64,000 nucleotides of DNA from a virus. The stretch covers positions 1 through 64,000 of IMG/VR virus record IMGVR_UViG_3300044612_003086. One strand, 5' to 3'. The translations under genes and the position numbers were made by a program. Under the pieces are notes generated by a model. That model was not told the DNA's origin. It searched no databases and saw only the letters and a list, made by a program, of their open reading frames with translations. This document shows, in pieces, positions 1-7,284 of this stretch (within the stretch, counting starts at the first letter, position 1; each line of letters starts with the position of its first letter).

Positions 1-127
1 TAGCTCTGGTTGAATCGTGTTCGCCCCAGTTCTCGTACTCGATTCGAGACCGTTCCTGTCTGTCTCGTTTCTTGTTAGCGCGACGCTTGCCAGCTGAGTA
101 GATAATTGCTGCGCGTATCAGGCCCAT
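1..127 (-). CDS. Hypothetical basic protein, 3'-truncated by window edge
   Basis: An open frame starts with ATG at 127 and runs off the left edge; 42 codons are visible. The start is well supported by AAGGAGAT a few bases upstream. The visible part is basic (KRR, KKR) with a hydrophobic first ten residues. No family is recognised. It follows the small membrane protein at 138-464 in the same direction by 10 bp, so the two are probably co-transcribed. Confidence 0.6.
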   Translation of the reverse strand, partial: MGLIRAAIIYSAGKRRANKKRDRQERSRIEYENWGEHDSTRA

Positions 128-137
128 GTCTATCTCC

Positions 138-464
138 TTACGGTTCTAATATGCCCAAGGGGTCGTTTTGATTTATGTAATATTCGGTGTCTTTACAGTA
201 ATCGGAACTGCGTGTGCTAAATGATTTCTGTGAGCACCAATCCTCTTTGAAATCACCAACAAAAAACCAAAAAGCCCAATACAGCGGCAATGCAAAGAAA
301 AAGAAAAATATAAATATTGAATAAGTTCTTGTAGACGTTTGGTCAAGGGCTGAATCAATAATTCCGCGACCGCCTAGTGGGGTGTGGTTATAAAGCGCGC
401 TACCGCCACGCCAGCTTAATAGTGCAGCTACCACCAAGCACGAGCCAAAATACACAATGCCCAT
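138..464 (-). CDS. Small membrane protein, unknown function
   Basis: 108 residues. Two hydrophobic segments are visible, about residues 3-17 and 50-69 (the second Phe-rich), with a polar Cys-containing C-terminal third, so a two-pass inner-membrane protein is likely. The ATG directly abuts a copy of the 14-mer TGACGGTGGTGGAA on the coding strand, whose GGTGG/GGAAG would sit at ribosome-binding distance. No family recognised. Lies downstream of the DUF1599-like gene. Confidence 0.65.
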   Translation of the reverse strand: MGIVYFGSCLVVAALLSWRGGSALYNHTPLGGRGIIDSALDQTSTRTYSIFIFFFFFALPLYWAFWFFVGDFKEDWCSQKSFSTRSSDYCKDTEYYINQNDPLGILEP

Positions 465-465
465 C

Positions 466-479
466 TTCCACCACCGTCA
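466..479 (-). repeat. 14-mer TTCCACCACCGTCA, copy 1
   Basis: One of eight copies (466, 1218, 1898 variant, 2387, 6500, 9211, 10807, 13314). On the minus strand it reads TGACGGTGGTGGAA and here ends two bases before the start codon of the gene at 464. Elsewhere it sits 30-80 bp upstream of promoters or starts, so it may be a regulator site rather than only a ribosome-binding site. Confidence 0.7.
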
Positions 480-513
480 TCTTTCTAGTAACTTTTTTAA
501 ATTGCTTTTTTAT

Positions 514-1182
514 TTATACCGTGAGCTCGAGGTTAAACCAACCTCGTTCCCACATAATTCCAATTGCTGAGTAGCCGACAATATCGGTGTATGTGTCTGA
601 GATTGATTCGTTGTTAGGCGCAGCAGACTGCAGCATTAAGTTCTTTAATCTTGCAATTTTGTCATGCACGCGCACGAGGAGACCATGGCGTCCAAATCTT
701 GAAATATTATGGTGACCGTAGTCGTGCTGCTTGCGAATCAAAGTTTCGGTTATTTGTTCCCGAATCATCCAGCTGTCGAAGACTTCGGTACCGCTAGCAC
801 TCAAATTTTCCATTTTTTTGTAGTTGCTGCCGGCCGCAGCATCTGGCAAAAAACTTCCATTTTTCATTCCTCCAGAAGCAGCAATCGCCCCCAGCATTTT
901 CCACTCTTCTGCCCAATACATCTGGTCAGCTTCGAACCATTTCGAAGTATTAATCATTCCCTCGAATTGGATGTCGAGGTGACCTTGGAAAAGGAGGAAC
1001 GTCTCGAGCTCGGAATTCAATTTTTCATAATTTTCTGAGGAGATTAGTGTGATTCTGGATTCTCCGCGGTCGGCCATGATGGCTGCCGTTGAGTCAAAAA
1101 TCGAAGAAACACAAACCTTGGCAGCATCTTGCCATCTTCTGGGTTCAAATGGTCCCTCGGTATCAACAGCTGTGATTTGCAT
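514..1182 (-). CDS. DUF1599/Nmad1-like protein
   Basis: 222 residues. The C-terminal half (about residues 145-215) carries the pattern of the DUF1599 family (nucleotide-modification-associated domain 1): KQHDYG, a conserved FG..G, R..DK..RL and an acidic E-S..DT..D pair before a YSAIG helix. The family is found near modified-nucleotide metabolism in phages, but its reaction is not established. The N-terminal half is not recognised. The start has AAAGGGAAATT before ATG. A copy of the 14-mer lies 36 bp upstream. Family assignment is by motif recall. Confidence 0.6.
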   Translation of the reverse strand: MQITAVDTEGPFEPRRWQDAAKVCVSSIFDSTAAIMADRGESRITLISSENYEKLNSELETFLLFQGHLDIQFEGMINTSKWFEADQMYWAEEWKMLGAIAASGGMKNGSFLPDAAAGSNYKKMENLSASGTEVFDSWMIREQITETLIRKQHDYGHHNISRFGRHGLLVRVHDKIARLKNLMLQSAAPNNESISDTYTDIVGYSAIGIMWERGWFNLELTV

Positions 1183-1217
1183 AATTTCCCTTTTCTTTTA
1201 ATTTAAAACCAGGCGTC

Positions 1218-1231
1218 TTCCACCACCGTCA
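1218..1231 (-). repeat. 14-mer TTCCACCACCGTCA, copy 2
   Basis: Lies between the stop of the gene at 1229-1705 and the start of the gene at 514-1182, in the 5' leader of the latter. Confidence 0.7.
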
Positions 1232-1705
1232 TTCAGATTCATTGGAATCCAGCAATGATTCCCATTTATCTGGTGGGTTGGCTGCCAGCTCCAGCCTAAC
1301 AATTTCCACTAGCTTTTCCAATTCGTTCATCCAGGCAACATCACCGATACCAGTGAGCCCCGCGTTTTCTTCCAACAAATCAACTGTTTTAATCTTCGAG
1401 CGAATGAATTCATCAGAAAATGCCGCAATGATGTTCTTGTCATTTGCTCCCGGCATGAGGACAGGACCTTCCCGTCCATCGAGTGATGACTTTGGTGCAT
1501 GAATTGCGGTAATTGCATATGTGCCCTCAGTGAAGACGAAGATGACATTGTGTTGATTTTTTGTTGTTTCTTGGATTTGAGTCTGGAGCTCTTTGGCTAG
1601 CTCTGGGTCGACATTGTTTTTGGACAATACTTCGGCCAGCTCTTTCTTGCCCTTGTCCCCGTGTCCTAGTTCAATCCATTCCTTTTGATTCTTTTTCTCT
1701 TCCAT
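1229..1705 (-). CDS. Hypothetical acidic protein
   Basis: 158 residues from the ATG at 1705, preferred over an upstream in-frame start at 1744 because AAGGGGTG precedes it at normal spacing. Acidic, mixed alpha/beta composition, with a hydrophobic stretch around NVIFVFTEG and a helical C-terminus rich in Leu and Glu. No family recognised. Divergent from the SOS-box gene at 1999. Confidence 0.6.
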   Translation of the reverse strand: MEEKKNQKEWIELGHGDKGKKELAEVLSKNNVDPELAKELQTQIQETTKNQHNVIFVFTEGTYAITAIHAPKSSLDGREGPVLMPGANDKNIIAAFSDEFIRSKIKTVDLLEENAGLTGIGDVAWMNELEKLVEIVRLELAANPPDKWESLLDSNESE

Positions 1706-1897
1706 GGTGATGCACCCCTTGCTTGTTTGGTGCGTCAATGACATCGCAGGTTGCCATGGCGCTTTATATACAATTGTAGATATGGAAAAATTTGCCTGAT
1801 TTGCTCATGCATTTATCCACGTCGTATACGTTAGCCGCCACGTGGGATAAAAGCAAATCTATTTAAAAATATTTCCAAGATAAAAAAATCTTTTTTC

Positions 1898-1911
1898 TTC
1901 CACCACCGCGG
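1898..1911 (-). repeat. 14-mer variant, copy 3
   Basis: TTCCACCACCGCGG, last bases diverged, in the divergent region between the genes at 1705 and 1999. A GGCCGGCTGCAG stretch follows; a similar GGCCGGCTGC follows copy 5 near 6580. Confidence 0.5.
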
Positions 1912-1969
1912 CCGGCTGCAGCTCCGCGTTAATTGTAAAAAAATCAATTTATTTACTTGTCACCCCTGG

Positions 1970-1983
1970 CGAACATATGTTCG
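1970..1983. promoter_or_regulatory. LexA/SOS box
   Basis: A perfect 14-bp palindrome, CGAACATATGTTCG, matches the LexA (DinR) operator type known from Gram-positive bacteria and actinobacteria (CGAAC-N4-GTTCG). It lies 15 bp upstream of the ATG at 1999 and just upstream of a -10-like TATCGT (1986-1991). Bound host LexA would block this promoter, making the gene damage-inducible. The match is direct; regulation is inferred. Confidence 0.75.
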
Positions 1984-1985
1984 TC

Positions 1986-1991
1986 TATCGT
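1986..1991 (+). promoter_or_regulatory. -10 element for leaderless start of the SOS-box gene
   Basis: TATCGT, 7 bp before ATG 1999 and 2 bp after the LexA box. Confidence 0.55.
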
Positions 1992-1998
1992 TACAAGT

Positions 1999-2373
1999 AT
2001 GGACAACAACACCAAATTCAATACCTACATCAAGGCACTTGAGCAATACATTGCACGAGAAGGAAATTCAAAAGTTCCGGCAATTCATGTTGAAAATTTT
2101 GAAGAAAAAGATGTAACTCTTGGAGCTTGGGCTGGATACATTCGCCAGAGATTTCGCAAAGGTCAATTGAGTCAGGAAAGAATTGACATAATTTCACAAA
2201 TTTCCCAGTGGCAGTGGGGCCCGTTTCAACCGGGTCCAGCAACTGACTCAAAAAGAAATGAAGTAATTCGCAACATGCGGACCGAGGGTAAGTCCCTTCG
2301 GGAAATTGCAGATGAGTTTGATTTGAGCCGGCAGCGGGTCCATCAAATTGTTAAAAAATTAAAGATTTCTTAA
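1999..2373 (+). CDS. Helicase-associated-domain plus HTH regulator, probably SOS-controlled
   Basis: 124 residues. Residues about 41-75 resemble the short Helicase-Associated (HA) repeat (LG.W..YIR.R...G.L...R and a final W). Residues 95-122 form a helix-turn-helix like sigma-70 region 4: REIADEFDLSRQRVHQIVKK. This suggests a small DNA-binding regulator. An upstream in-frame TTG at 1957 would include the LexA box, so ATG 1999 is preferred; TATCGT ends exactly 7 bp before it, as in leaderless actinobacterial mRNAs, and no Shine-Dalgarno is seen. One of few plus-strand genes in this part. Confidence 0.65.
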   Translation: MDNNTKFNTYIKALEQYIAREGNSKVPAIHVENFEEKDVTLGAWAGYIRQRFRKGQLSQERIDIISQISQWQWGPFQPGPATDSKRNEVIRNMRTEGKSLREIADEFDLSRQRVHQIVKKLKIS

Positions 2374-2386
2374 ATCCAGGAAAGTC

Positions 2387-2400
2387 TTCCACCACCGTCA
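2387..2400 (-). repeat. 14-mer TTCCACCACCGTCA, copy 4
   Basis: Exact copy in the gap between the genes at 1999-2373 and 2424-2717. Unlike the others it is not upstream of a minus-strand gene. Confidence 0.6.
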
Positions 2401-2423
2401 AGTTCCTAGGAGCTCAGAAGAAC

Positions 2424-2717
2424 ATGCCTTCCAAAAATACTCAAAAAATTGGAAATTCTTTTCCTCGTCCGCTGCCGAACCCAATTTCTGGCGGGGCTCC
2501 AACGGTAAATGGGGGCATGAAGGCAATTCTTGCGATTCTGAATCTTGTGTTTGTGTCGGTCATGCTCGGCTCGGTTCTGTATCTTGCTCTGCGTGTCGTG
2601 AGCGTGGACGGCAGTGGAGTGAGTATCACACTCTCTCTGTGGCGTTGCGTGGTGCTGGCGTTGTTCTACACGCTGTGGCGACTTGTCGTTACTGCACTCT
2701 TGCGTGTGCGTGACTAA
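2424..2717 (+). CDS. Small membrane protein
   Basis: 97 residues with two strong hydrophobic segments (about 33-56 and 68-92) and a polar Pro-rich N-terminus, so probably a two-pass membrane protein. AGGAG lies about 13 bp upstream of the ATG. A minus-strand frame over the same bases (2406-2864) is Arg/His/Gln-rich and less protein-like. The first copy of the 11-mer ACTTATCTAGT follows 3 bp after the stop. Function unknown. Confidence 0.6.
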   Translation: MPSKNTQKIGNSFPRPLPNPISGGAPTVNGGMKAILAILNLVFVSVMLGSVLYLALRVVSVDGSGVSITLSLWRCVVLALFYTLWRLVVTALLRVRD

Positions 2718-2879
2718 CAACTTATCTAGTAAGTAGATACGAGCGAATCGCATGCACTTATCTAGTTCATGTGTATTGACTAGATAAGTACCAGTGGTGA
2801 TACTGACTAGATAAGTACCGAGTGTGATACACGCAATACAAGTAAGCAGAATCATTATCAGCACTTATCTAGTCCTTTC

Positions 2880-3101
2880 TCAAACAATTTCTAAGTCAAG
2901 TTCAGCGAGTGAACTCAACTGCGAAATGAAGTCAATACCTTCGTTCCACAGTAGATTCTCGTAGTCCTCACTTGCTTTCTTTGGTGTGTACGAGCCTGTC
3001 GTAATTTCGTCCAGTATTCCAGTCAAATAATGAATCGCATGTTTCAGGCTGTCTTGCAGTTCGCTCAATGCTTCCTGCACTGCTTCATCGGGTGTGTCCA
3101 C
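2880..3101 (-). CDS. Hypothetical small acidic protein
   Basis: 73 residues, helical and acidic. The GTG start lies inside a copy of the 11-mer: on the coding strand AAAGGA is followed by CTAGATAA and GTG, giving a good ribosome-binding site and spacing. The stop is followed by another AAAGGACTAGATAAGTG. No family recognised. Confidence 0.6.
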   Translation of the reverse strand: MDTPDEAVQEALSELQDSLKHAIHYLTGILDEITTGSYTPKKASEDYENLLWNEGIDFISQLSSLAELDLEIV

Positions 3102-3127
3102 TTATCTAGTCCTTTCACTTATCTAGT

Positions 3128-3297
3128 AGGTATTGGGAGTGCCTAGCCCTCTCGTAGAGCGTTAGAAACGGAAAGTGTATCGCTTGGTATTCAGAGCGAC
3201 ACACGCTCGCCGAGAGAGCGTAGGCAAGTCGTACACGGTTCTCCCCAACTGTGTACGCCAAGAGTGGGGGCTGGCTCTCACCAACCCCCACCCGAGG
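3128..3297. other. Structured intergenic segment with three hairpins
   Basis: No gene is seen. On the minus strand three stem-loops occur in a row: GTGGGGGTTGG/CCAGCCCCCAC (about 3262-3289, one G-U pair), GTACAC/GTGTAC with extended pairing (about 3231-3257), and ACGCTC/GAGCGT (about 3205-3226). The first, right after the stop of the vWA gene, is a plausible terminator without a U-run; the others could be part of an untranslated RNA. Confidence 0.45.
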
Positions 3298-3311
3298 ACT
3301 TATCTAGTCAC

Positions 3312-4853
3312 TCAAGCGAGTGGGATTTTGCCCATGTGTCTGCGCCACACATCACGGAACATCGCTGGATAGACACTCCGTGCCGTTCCACCGTTGCTCA
3401 ATGACTTGAGTTGCTTTATCGCTTCCTCAACATGAGGAACAACGATGTAGTTGTTCTTGCGAGCGTAGGTGAGACACTGCATAGCGAGTGAATCGTGGAA
3501 ACTGTCGTTCACGCCACACACTCCACCGTCTGTTACCCAAACAAGAGGAGTGCGAGAATCTTTGCGATTCTTTACGCCCCACTGAATTGCTGGATAGTCC
3601 ACGCCGTTGCCGTGTCCGTAGTCAATTCCTTCCACTGTCTCAACCATGCGTCCTTTGTCGCCAACGACCCATGCGTTATGACCACGACTACCTCTGTCGG
3701 AGTAGAGCAACACAGTAGCCCCAGGGGCATGCTCAATAATTTCGGCAATTTGTTCTGTCGTGAACGACATAGAACCACTTGCGTCAATAACGACCATGCC
3801 ACCACTGCCACGCACCTTTCGGTCAAACACTCGCATAGCAGGGTCGGTCATCATGCGTTGCATACGGCGAGGTCTGCGACCTGCGTTTGTTGCAATACGC
3901 TTCTTACCGATACCACCTTTGCTGTAGCGAGGCATTGGCATACGCTCAAGACGAAGTTCGCCCCATTTCGGAGTGCCAGTGGTGATAGCAGACGGAGTTA
4001 TGTCCTTGAGTGGATTTCCGTCCTTGTCGCCTTCACCTTCCTTGCCTTCACCTTCGTTGCTGTGGGCTTTGGACTTATCTAGTGAGTTACCTTCGCCCTC
4101 GCCACCAGCCTTGCTCTTGCTCGGCTTTGGTTGCTTCCGTTCCTTTGGTGGTGGGAACGAAGCGAGCCTGTCCACCCACTCGGCGAGTTGTTCCGTGTAG
4201 GTGAATCCGAACGGCGCAAGTCCGTTGTGAACTGTCGTGTTAGCCAAGTGACCAGTGCGATGAGCCTTCTTCATCTCACGCACGGCTCGCTTGCCAATGT
4301 CTAGCAGTTGGTCGCCCCATGCACGATTCACTCTGCGAACGCCGTTGAGAAATTGCTTGTGTCCAGCACTTCCAGCAGTTCCAACGCACATAGCAACTGC
4401 CATTGCCCAGTCGTTAGTTTCTGCGCAACGCTGTCCACTTGCGAGTTCGCTTCCGTCAGCAAGGTGTTTCTTTACATCTATCCCTGCCTGTTGGCAGAGA
4501 AAGTTCACACGAAGTTCCTCAACGACAGTGAGTGCTGTAGCCGAAGCCATTTCACGCTTGACCCACTCTGCCATTTGTGCCGAATCAGGCGACACCTTTG
4601 CGTGCATGAGTTCGTGCGCACGAATCGCCCGAGCCTTGTCGTCATTGTCCGTTGGTGCGAACATGATTTTGTTAGTCACATCGGTCATTGGCTCGCCACG
4701 CACGGCTTGGCAGTGTTCTACTGTCCAAACTCCGTGTGCTTGGTCACGCCGACCGAGAAGGGTTGCCTCGGCTTTGGCGTTACCCCGAGTGGACTTATCT
4801 AGTCCACTCGGGAACGCCTTGCCAGCAACATGCTTGCCAGCAGGTTGAGACAT
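3312..4853 (-). CDS. vWA-domain protein with HExxH motif (MoxR/CobT-type partner)
   Basis: 513 residues. N-terminal part has HELMH at 80-84, a zinc-metallopeptidase-like signature; a Lys/Gly/Glu-rich linker spans about 235-290; a von Willebrand A domain follows with the MIDAS motif DASGSMS at 357-363. This is the layout of vWA proteins that act with MoxR/CobS-type AAA+ ATPases, and the ATPase is the next gene upstream: its TAA overlaps this ATG (TAATG). Such pairs usually remodel or metallate a target protein; the target here is unknown. Two 11-mer copies lie in the coding sequence and are read as Leu-Asp-Lys. Confidence 0.8.
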   Translation of the reverse strand: MSQPAGKHVAGKAFPSGLDKSTRGNAKAEATLLGRRDQAHGVWTVEHCQAVRGEPMTDVTNKIMFAPTDNDDKARAIRAHELMHAKVSPDSAQMAEWVKREMASATALTVVEELRVNFLCQQAGIDVKKHLADGSELASGQRCAETNDWAMAVAMCVGTAGSAGHKQFLNGVRRVNRAWGDQLLDIGKRAVREMKKAHRTGHLANTTVHNGLAPFGFTYTEQLAEWVDRLASFPPPKERKQPKPSKSKAGGEGEGNSLDKSKAHSNEGEGKEGEGDKDGNPLKDITPSAITTGTPKWGELRLERMPMPRYSKGGIGKKRIATNAGRRPRRMQRMMTDPAMRVFDRKVRGSGGMVVIDASGSMSFTTEQIAEIIEHAPGATVLLYSDRGSRGHNAWVVGDKGRMVETVEGIDYGHGNGVDYPAIQWGVKNRKDSRTPLVWVTDGGVCGVNDSFHDSLAMQCLTYARKNNYIVVPHVEEAIKQLKSLSNGGTARSVYPAMFRDVWRRHMGKIPLA

Positions 4854-5581
4854 TATTTCACCCCGTCAATGGCGAGTGCGTCAAGAATCTGACGGGAACG
4901 GTCGCCGAAAGTGAGTGAGCATGCTCGTTCCATGCCAACGCTCGCACGGAGTTTGTCCAATGCGATGAACGCACGAAGTGAGATACGGTCGTCACCAGCG
5001 TCAGCCATGCGAACGGCGTACTTGCGCAAGTCAGGAGACAAGCGAAGCAGTGCGCTCGGGTGTGGCTCGTTGATACGAATACGAATCGGGAAACGGTCAG
5101 CGAGTGCTGTTGGCAACTCACCCATGTTCTCAATGTTCGTGGTCATAATTGCCGAGAATCCACCGAGAGGACGAATCACTTCGCCAGTTTCAGGATGCTC
5201 AAACGAAGCAGATTCAGGTGAATCCAACATCGCCAAGAGTGTTGCGAACACATCGCCCGAAGCCTTATCTACTTCGTCCACGATGAGTCGTCCACCCTCT
5301 GTTCCGTTGCCCTTCCATGCCTTGAGAGCCGAACCGTCCAGCCACATGAAGCCACCTTTGCCGTTCGGCATGAAGCCACCTGTAACATCCATGTTCGTCA
5401 TGTCCTCGGTGCAGACCAGTCGGAACGCACCAGCGTCCACTTTGCCGAGCGTCATGCCAGCGTAGGTCTTTCCGATACCTGATGGACCGTAGAGGATTAC
5501 TCGGTCTATCCCTGCGTTGAGGCAGTCCTCAAGTGCTTTCCAGCACTCGGGGAGAGCCGTTGTTTCTGTCTGTGCAACCAT
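4853..5581 (-). CDS. MoxR/CobS-type AAA+ ATPase
   Basis: 242 residues, a compact AAA+ module. Walker A is GPSGIGKT at 32-39, Walker B is IVDEVD ending at 105, and a sensor-1 TTN and an arginine-finger-like DRFPIRI follow. Similar to the MoxR/NorQ/CobS group, which power vWA-partner complexes. GGAGAA lies 6 bp before the ATG. It is the first gene of a two-gene unit with the vWA gene and is driven by the promoter at 5626-5654. Confidence 0.85.
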   Translation of the reverse strand: MVAQTETTALPECWKALEDCLNAGIDRVILYGPSGIGKTYAGMTLGKVDAGAFRLVCTEDMTNMDVTGGFMPNGKGGFMWLDGSALKAWKGNGTEGGRLIVDEVDKASGDVFATLLAMLDSPESASFEHPETGEVIRPLGGFSAIMTTNIENMGELPTALADRFPIRIRINEPHPSALLRLSPDLRKYAVRMADAGDDRISLRAFIALDKLRASVGMERACSLTFGDRSRQILDALAIDGVK

Positions 5582-5625
5582 TGGTATTTCTCCGTTTCTA
5601 GTAGTTGGGTTGGTTGTCGTGTACC

Positions 5626-5654
5626 ACTGTAGCGACCCGACAGCAGATTTATCT
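5626..5654 (-). promoter_or_regulatory. Promoter of the MoxR-vWA unit
   Basis: Minus-strand AGATAA, spacer of 17 bp beginning ATCTGC, then TACAGT. Member of the 21-promoter family with fixed spacing. Transcript would start about 38 bp before the ATG at 5581. Confidence 0.75.
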
Positions 5655-5888
5655 CGCCACTTATCTAGTTAGTTCATACCACTTATCTAGTCAGTCCACT
5701 TATCTAGTTAGTTTCACTCGGACACTTATCTAGTTAGTTCCAGCCACTCGGTAATCGTTCGGCAACTTGCACCCGACCACCCCGTGCCTCGCCAACTTAC
5801 ACCCGACCACCCCGAGCCTCGCTTCCTTTGGAAGCCCCGCGGACTTATCTAGTTAGATACAGAATTATTAGATTTTTGACTTATCTAG
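5655..5888. repeat. Intergenic module: four tandem 11-mers, tandem CCGACCACCCCG boxes
   Basis: No gene. From left to right: 11-mers at 5659, 5681, 5698 and 5724, each followed by NAGT in most cases; then a near-perfect 30-bp tandem repeat (5764-5793 and 5794-5823), each unit holding CTT-N4-CCGACCACCCCG; then a GCTTCC/GGAAGC hairpin with AGCCCCG; then 11-mers at 5843 and 5879. It separates the stop of the gene at 5889 from the promoter at 5626. Confidence 0.8.
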
Positions 5889-6368
5889 TTAGTCAGGTCG
5901 CTTGGCGATAGAGATTCGGTACAAGCCACGCTTGACCTTGATGAACTCTGGAGTTTCGTTCACGAACCCGAGTGTCGTCTGATACGAGAATCCACACTGC
6001 TCAACCAGTTGCTCGGTGGTGAACTCTTTACCGTCTTGGGTCTTTGCCCACTCCATAAACGCACCCCATTTGTCCTTGCGTTTTTCAGGCTTCTGCATTG
6101 CTTCCCTCTGGACTTCCTTGCCACAGTATGTCTGAATAATGTGGTCGGCGATGTGGGGAAGCACGGAGTAAGAGTTCAGGTAAGAAAGCACATTTTTGCT
6201 TCCACCTTCCCTTTGCCATAATTGCAGTACATGTAGCCCACGAATCAGTTCGCTGGCATTGGACGCTTGTTCTTTGGGAATCCGATACATCGTTCCGAAT
6301 TCTTTTTCCATTTCCTTCCACATCTCTTTGTGGATTCCGTCAATGAATTCATCAGTCAGTTTTTTCAT
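5889..6368 (-). CDS. Hypothetical protein with possible winged-helix C-terminus
   Basis: 159 residues. Mostly helical; the last 50 residues (EFTTEQLVEQCGFSYQTTLGF then a FIKVKRGLYRI strand pair) look like a winged helix, suggesting DNA binding. Family not recognised. The TAA stop is directly followed by an 11-mer. Transcribed from the promoter at 6414-6442; AAGGTAG precedes the ATG. Confidence 0.6.
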   Translation of the reverse strand: MKKLTDEFIDGIHKEMWKEMEKEFGTMYRIPKEQASNASELIRGLHVLQLWQREGGSKNVLSYLNSYSVLPHIADHIIQTYCGKEVQREAMQKPEKRKDKWGAFMEWAKTQDGKEFTTEQLVEQCGFSYQTTLGFVNETPEFIKVKRGLYRISIAKRPD

Positions 6369-6413
6369 GGCTACCTTTCTAGCGGAACTTTATCCCGACT
6401 TGCCCGTCACTCC

Positions 6414-6442
6414 AGATTATCTTTTGGTAGGCAGACTTATCT
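6414..6442 (-). promoter_or_regulatory. Promoter of gene 5889-6368
   Basis: AGATAA, 17-bp spacer beginning GTCTGC, then TAATCT. The overlapping 11-mer has one mismatch (ACTTATCTGGT). Confidence 0.7.
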
Positions 6443-6732
6443 GGTACGGCAACGCAAGAAAGTTATTTTTTTGACCACCTGACATCGAGGGCACTTCCTT
6501 TCCACCACCGTCAATTAGATTCACCACCCCCCGGGAATTAAATTTGTCAAATTTTTCATTTTTTTGCACGTTCTGGCGGCCGGCTGCGGCGGCTCTGGAT
6601 TTCTGGATTTTTTGGCAGCGAAACGCGGGGCTTACATGGTGAATCGGGTGCATAAAGAAAGAGGGTGGGTTTGACCCCACCCCCTGACTTATCTAGTTAG
6701 TTATCGGACTTATCTAGTAACTAGATAAGTGG
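6443..6732. repeat. Intergenic module with 14-mer and inverted 11-mers
   Basis: No gene supported. Holds the 14-mer at 6500-6513, a CGGGGCTTAC half-hairpin near 6626, a GGGTGGG/CCCACCC hairpin (6663-6682) that could end the transcript of gene 6733, an 11-mer at 6687, and an inverted pair of 11-mers (6708-6718 and 6720-6730) one base apart that would form an almost loopless 11-bp palindrome. Confidence 0.7.
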
Positions 6733-7131
6733 CTACTGGTTCTTGAGAAAATCCTCAATGTCGGGAATCGTCTCTTTGGCTATTTCCCGTGCTTCCGAAT
6801 AAGCCATAGCGTCCATAATCAAGTCGTCCAGCATGTCTGCCAATGCACGGTCGTCCTCTGTGAGCAATGGTCCATCAGGACTTGGCACAAGAAACTTTAG
6901 CGCCTCATCCTTCTCCTTGTCGGGGAGTTGTGCAATTTCTTGCACCTGCGAGAAACTGAATCCCATTCGGTGACCATGATTCTGATAAACAAACAGTGCC
7001 TCGGTCAATGTCTGCAATGCGTCAAATCCGAATCTGATAAACGGATTCTCGGTGGGAAACTCGGTGTTATCAGAGAACACTTTTTTCATTATTTCTTGCA
7101 TTTCTTCATCATGGTTTTGTTGTTCGCTCAT
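6733..7131 (-). CDS. Hypothetical acidic protein
   Basis: 132 residues, acidic and helical (Glu/Asp-rich at both ends). No family recognised. Last gene of a three-gene unit with 7128-7280 and 7285-7989; its ATG overlaps the TGA of the preceding small gene (ATGA), a sign of translational coupling. Same first residues (MSEQQ) as the product of 7285-7989. Confidence 0.65.
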   Translation of the reverse strand: MSEQQNHDEEMQEIMKKVFSDNTEFPTENPFIRFGFDALQTLTEALFVYQNHGHRMGFSFSQVQEIAQLPDKEKDEALKFLVPSPDGPLLTEDDRALADMLDDLIMDAMAYSEAREIAKETIPDIEDFLKNQ

Positions 7132-7280
7132 TTCACTTCCTCTTTCTGTTTGTCGTTGGTTATTAGCGAACGCAGGTCAAGCAACATGTCGGTCATTTCC
7201 GATGAAGCAACTAAGTCTCTGCCCGAGCAGTGACGAATCATTGTGTCCACCAGTTCGGTTGCTGTAAGTGTTTGGGTCAC
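7128..7280 (-). CDS. Hypothetical small protein (50 residues)
   Basis: A 50-residue frame with GTG start inside an 11-mer: AAGGGA, ACTAGATAA, then GTG on the coding strand. The upstream gene stops at the TAG of the same 11-mer, only 4 bp before this GTG, and the TGA overlaps the next ATG. Both junctions argue for a real, coupled gene. The product is helical with one Cys; family not recognised. Confidence 0.7.
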   Translation of the reverse strand: MTQTLTATELVDTMIRHCSGRDLVASSEMTDMLLDLRSLITNDKQKEEVK

Positions 7281-7284
7281 TTAT

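Noticed and set aside
2406-2864. 152-codon minus-strand frame with a GTG start in an 11-mer and AAAGGA upstream
   Set aside because: Arg/His/Gln-rich with repeated TYLV/LDK from 11-mers, and it is antisense to the more protein-like membrane gene at 2424-2717. Only its first 30 codons could be translated in earnest.
4021-4200. Plus-strand Pro/Ser-rich frames opposite the vWA linker
   Set aside because: Antisense of the Glu/Gly/Lys linker of a clear gene.
6417-6680. 87-codon minus-strand frame across the module at 6.5 kb
   Set aside because: Contains the promoter and 14-mer of gene 5889; not protein-like.
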